The notes under the pieces: generated by a model
The model's database searches: none
What the model was told of the DNA's origin: nothing
Seen by the model: only the letters and a program-made list of their open reading frames with translations
NCBI GenBank assembly: GCA_017538005.1
Contig: JAFYJR010000157.1
Coordinates: 1-7,015 of the forward strand
DNA length: 7,015 bases
Direction: 5' to 3'
Source of the DNA: Clostridia bacterium
GTDB lineage: Bacteria; Bacillota; Clostridia; Oscillospirales; Acutalibacteraceae
In this document: positions 4,265-7,015 of the stretch, piece after piece
Position numbering within the stretch: the first letter of the stretch is position 1
Layout of the letters: each line of letters starts with the position of its first letter
Translations under genes and position numbers: made by a program

Positions 4265-7003
4265 ATGTTCCTTACACAGCACGAACTCACCGAAGGTGAG
4301 AAGAGATGTCTGGAGGAATATGAGCGAGAAAAAAGTAAAAGGCCCAGAAAGAATCTCATAAAACTTGTACGACACATCAATATGCTTAACCCCGTCCCCG
4401 ATGAGCATTCGTGGGAATACATCTTCTTTGATCGCCAGCTTACAGATGAGCAGGTGGACTTTGCTCTGAAGATGAAACTTCGTCATCACTACACAATAAA
4501 GGAACTGGCAAAAGTCGAGAATATGAGTGTAGAGGATACGGCAAAAATGGTTGCAGGTCTCTGCCACATTGGTCTTACCGAGTACTGCAATGCCCCCGGC
4601 GAGGAAGATATGGTGCTGCTGCCCGTGTTCGCTCCCGGTTCCATGGAAAGCACGGTTATGACAAAGGAACGCACAGACAGATATCCGGAGACGGCTCCTG
4701 CTTTCTTAAACTATGTTCTTGACCTTCAGAAAAAGGTCGCCGGTCTCTCCTTCCCCGGAATGGCGCTTATGCGCGCCATCCCCGTTGAGAGCGCGATAAC
4801 CGGAAACACGCGCAAAGTAAGTTATGAGGAAATTTCCTACTGGCTTGACAAAGCCGGTGACAGCATAGGCGTTGCTCCCTGCGAATGCAGGAAACTGCGC
4901 TGTATGGTTGACGAAGGCACTGCAGATCTCGAGGGCGAATGGTGCATCAATCTCGGTAATTATGCTGAGAGTTGTATAAGAAACGGAAAAGCCCGTCGTC
5001 TTACCCGTGCAGAGGCTGAGGAAAAAATCAAGCGCGCTGAGGAACTCGGATATGTTCATCAGCTTTCCAATATCGACGGCCCTGATTTTTCATTGTTCAT
5101 ATGTAACTGTCCGTGGGATACATGTATGGCTCTCCGTACATCCTGGTGGACATCGTCACCCGATCTTTCAAAGTCCAACTACTGTGCAAGCGTTGACCCG
5201 AACAACTGTGTAGCCTGCGGCGGATGCGTTGAGGTATGCCCGCAGAACGCAGTAAAACTCGGTCAGAAGCTCTGCCAGAAGAAACCGGTTGAAATAAAAG
5301 AGGCAGATATATCCAATGACCATGTTTTCATGCATCCGAAGAAATGGGCAGGTCATGATTTCCTTTACAACAGAGACAATGTTGTCCCCGAGACAGGTAC
5401 TGCACCCTGTAAGACAAACTGTCCGGCTCACATAGCCGTTCAGGGTTATCTCAAAAAGGCAAACGAGGGCAAGTATGATGAAGCGCTGGCCCTCATAAAG
5501 AAAGAGAACCCGTTCCCGGCAATGTGCGGACGCGTCTGCGCGCGCTTCTGTGAACAGGTATGTACCCGCGGCGACATCGACGAACCCGTTGCTATAGACG
5601 AAGTCAAGAAGTTTGTCGCCGATCTGGATCTTAAAGCCGAAACCAGATATGTTCCCGAGAAGAGATTCAACGAGGGTCACAAGGTAGCCGTTATCGGCTC
5701 CGGTCCCGCGGGTCTCTCCGCCGCATACTACCTTGCGGTCTGGGGACACGACGTAACCGTATTCGAGAAGGAATCCCGCCCGGGCGGCATGATGACCTTC
5801 GGTATGCCTGAGTTCCGCCTTGACCGCAAGGTTGTCGAGGCCGAGATAGATGTAATCCGTCAGCTCGGCGTCGAAATCAAATGCGACGTAGAGGTAGGCA
5901 AGGATGTAACGCTTGACGACCTCAGAAAAGAGGGCTACAAGGGCTTCTATGTTGCCATAGGTGCACAGGGCGGCAGAAAGCTCGGTGTAGACGGAGAGGA
6001 CTCAGAAGGTGTCATCTCCGGTATCGATTTCCTGCGCAATGTATCCTTCAACAAAATGCAGAAACTCCATGGCAACGTTGTAGTTGTCGGCGGAGGTAAT
6101 GTTGCCGTTGACGTTGCACGCACGGCCGTACGCTTCGGCGCCGACAAGGTAACAATGCTCTGCCTCGAGCAGCGCGACGAGATGCCTGCGGCAGTTGATG
6201 AGATTGCCGAGGCAGAAAACGAAGGTATCGAAATTCTCTGCGGCTGGGGTCCGAAGACTATTAAAAACAGAGACGGAAAAGTTACCGGTATCGAGTTTAA
6301 AAAGTGCGTTTCTGTCTTTGACGCTGATCACAAGTTCTCACCGAAATATGACGAGAACGACACTATGGAACTTCCTGCAGACTATGTCCTTGCCGCAATA
6401 GGTCAGTCCATCGTCTGGGGCGACCTTCTCAAAGGCGAAAAAGTCGAACTCAACAGGAATCAGACAGCGAAAGCAGACGACTGGACATACCAGACAGCGC
6501 AGCCCGACGTATTCGTTGGCGGTGATGTCTACACAGGTCCGAGCTTCGCTATCTACGCAATCGCTGCCGGTAAGGAAGGCGCAGAATCACTCCACAGATA
6601 TGTATGGAAGGGCCACAGCCTCACACTCGGCCGTGTCAGGAGAAATAATTTCCACTATCTTGACAAGGACAACATGGTAATAGCGAGCTACGACCGTTCA
6701 GCACGTCAGGTACCCGGTATTGACATGAGCAAGATCAAGTCCTTCTCTGACGAACGTCTGACCTTCACCGAAGAGCAGGTTAAAACCGAGACCGCAAGAT
6801 GTCTCTCCTGCGGCGCAGCCCATGTTGACAACAAGATCTGTATCGGTTGCGGACTTTGCACTCTTCAGTGTAAATTCGACGCAATCCATCTTGACCGTGT
6901 AAGAGACATCTGGGGTGTGCCTTACGAAAAACTTGTTCCAAAAGTTGTCACGGAAGAAGTCAAGAAGGTCGGAGATATCGCGAAGCGCAAGATTAAGGCA
7001 TAA
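4265..7003 (+). CDS. Multi-cluster iron-sulfur FAD oxidoreductase (GltD-like core), copy 2
   Basis: This 912-residue paralogue of the protein at 414-3161 has the same domain order and only small insertions or deletions. Residues about 59-107 form the winged-helix-like segment. The cysteine region holds C206/C208 (CECR), C213, C227, C280/C282 and C287. The first ferredoxin motif is C315, C318, C321, C325. The GltD-type domain carries C382, C386, C421, C425, C429 and C433. The FAD site is GSGPAG at 478-483 with E501. The nucleotide site is GGGNVAVDVART at 609-620. The C-terminal motif is C859, C862, C865, C869, after CxxC at 846/849. It differs from copy 1 in its N-terminal cysteines: it gains C213 and lacks the second cysteine of the CIC pair (CIN here). 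Like copy 1, it should be a soluble NAD(P)H/FAD/iron-sulfur electron-transfer enzyme of unknown substrate. It is divergent from tetR, and a hypA-type start follows 3 bases after its stop. Whether the copies work together, have different partners or are expressed under different conditions cannot be read here. Confidence 0.9.
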   Translation: MFLTQHELTEGEKRCLEEYEREKSKRPRKNLIKLVRHINMLNPVPDEHSWEYIFFDRQLTDEQVDFALKMKLRHHYTIKELAKVENMSVEDTAKMVAGLCHIGLTEYCNAPGEEDMVLLPVFAPGSMESTVMTKERTDRYPETAPAFLNYVLDLQKKVAGLSFPGMALMRAIPVESAITGNTRKVSYEEISYWLDKAGDSIGVAPCECRKLRCMVDEGTADLEGEWCINLGNYAESCIRNGKARRLTRAEAEEKIKRAEELGYVHQLSNIDGPDFSLFICNCPWDTCMALRTSWWTSSPDLSKSNYCASVDPNNCVACGGCVEVCPQNAVKLGQKLCQKKPVEIKEADISNDHVFMHPKKWAGHDFLYNRDNVVPETGTAPCKTNCPAHIAVQGYLKKANEGKYDEALALIKKENPFPAMCGRVCARFCEQVCTRGDIDEPVAIDEVKKFVADLDLKAETRYVPEKRFNEGHKVAVIGSGPAGLSAAYYLAVWGHDVTVFEKESRPGGMMTFGMPEFRLDRKVVEAEIDVIRQLGVEIKCDVEVGKDVTLDDLRKEGYKGFYVAIGAQGGRKLGVDGEDSEGVISGIDFLRNVSFNKMQKLHGNVVVVGGGNVAVDVARTAVRFGADKVTMLCLEQRDEMPAAVDEIAEAENEGIEILCGWGPKTIKNRDGKVTGIEFKKCVSVFDADHKFSPKYDENDTMELPADYVLAAIGQSIVWGDLLKGEKVELNRNQTAKADDWTYQTAQPDVFVGGDVYTGPSFAIYAIAAGKEGAESLHRYVWKGHSLTLGRVRRNNFHYLDKDNMVIASYDRSARQVPGIDMSKIKSFSDERLTFTEEQVKTETARCLSCGAAHVDNKICIGCGLCTLQCKFDAIHLDRVRDIWGVPYEKLVPKVVTEEVKKVGDIAKRKIKA

Positions 7004-7006
7004 GTT

Positions 7007-7015
7007 ATGCATGAA
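7007..7015 (+). CDS. Start of a second hypA-type gene (three codons, cut by window edge)
   Basis: Only ATG CAT GAA (Met-His-Glu) is visible, 3 bases after the stop of the second flavoprotein gene. The nine bases are identical to the start of hypA at 3161-3169, and the position in the cassette is the same. Met-His-Glu is the HypA N-terminus containing the nickel-ligand histidine. An AAGG at 6995-6998 could serve as a weak ribosome site. The call rests on synteny and nine bases, so the rest of the gene may be intact, altered or absent. Confidence 0.6.

Larger units (their letters stand above)
3576..7015. repeat. Cassette unit 2 (tetR / flavoprotein / hypA), right-truncated
   Basis: This is the second, diverged copy of the cassette described for 1-3502, in the same orientation and gene order. 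It contains the whole tetR gene, the control region, the whole flavoprotein gene and only the first three codons of the hypA counterpart. Conservation extends into the intergenic DNA (operator, promoter, TGGCAT block), so the cassette was copied with its control region. Confidence 0.9.

Overview
The window looks like chromosomal DNA of an obligate anaerobe, most likely a gut- or rumen-type clostridial Firmicute. The reasons are strong AGGAG/GGAGG ribosome binding sites 7 bases before every well-defined start, AT-rich intergenic DNA with consensus SigA-type promoters, and two very cysteine-rich iron-sulfur flavoproteins of a kind typical of strict anaerobes. The genus cannot be fixed from this sequence.

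The layout is one cassette present twice in direct orientation, with a period of about 3.85 kb. Each cassette has a TetR-family regulator on the minus strand, a divergent intergenic control region of about 145 bases, a flavoprotein of about 910 residues on the plus strand, and a hypA-type gene directly behind it. Unit 1 covers 1-3502: tetR is cut by the left edge (1-268), the flavoprotein is 414-3161, and hypA is 3161-3502. A perfect 20-bp hairpin (3522-3565) closes unit 1 between convergent genes. Unit 2 starts with the complete tetR (3576-4121), then the second flavoprotein (4265-7003). Its hypA is visible only as Met-His-Glu at 7007-7015. The two units are diverged: roughly three quarters of flavoprotein residues are identical by eye, and about 70 of 89 in the comparable TetR part. 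This is therefore an old or selected duplication, not a recent one.

Each flavoprotein combines four parts: an N-terminal region with a winged-helix-like segment and a CxCR...CNCxxxxC cysteine cluster; a CxxCxxCxxxC ferredoxin motif; a GltD/dihydropyrimidine-dehydrogenase-like FAD and NAD(P)H core with its own cysteines; and a C-terminal ferredoxin motif. It should be a soluble enzyme moving electrons between NAD(P)H, FAD and several clusters, but no substrate can be read from the sequence. The overlapping hypA encodes a nickel-delivery protein with H2 and a CxxC...CxxC zinc site, yet no hydrogenase or urease gene is in the window. The TetR proteins probably repress their own promoters and perhaps the divergent operon: a TGACA-N4-TGTCA-like inverted repeat sits on the tetR -35 box in both units.

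I saw no tRNA, rRNA, CRISPR array, insertion sequence, integrase or obvious riboswitch. No stretch above 300 bases lacks a gene.
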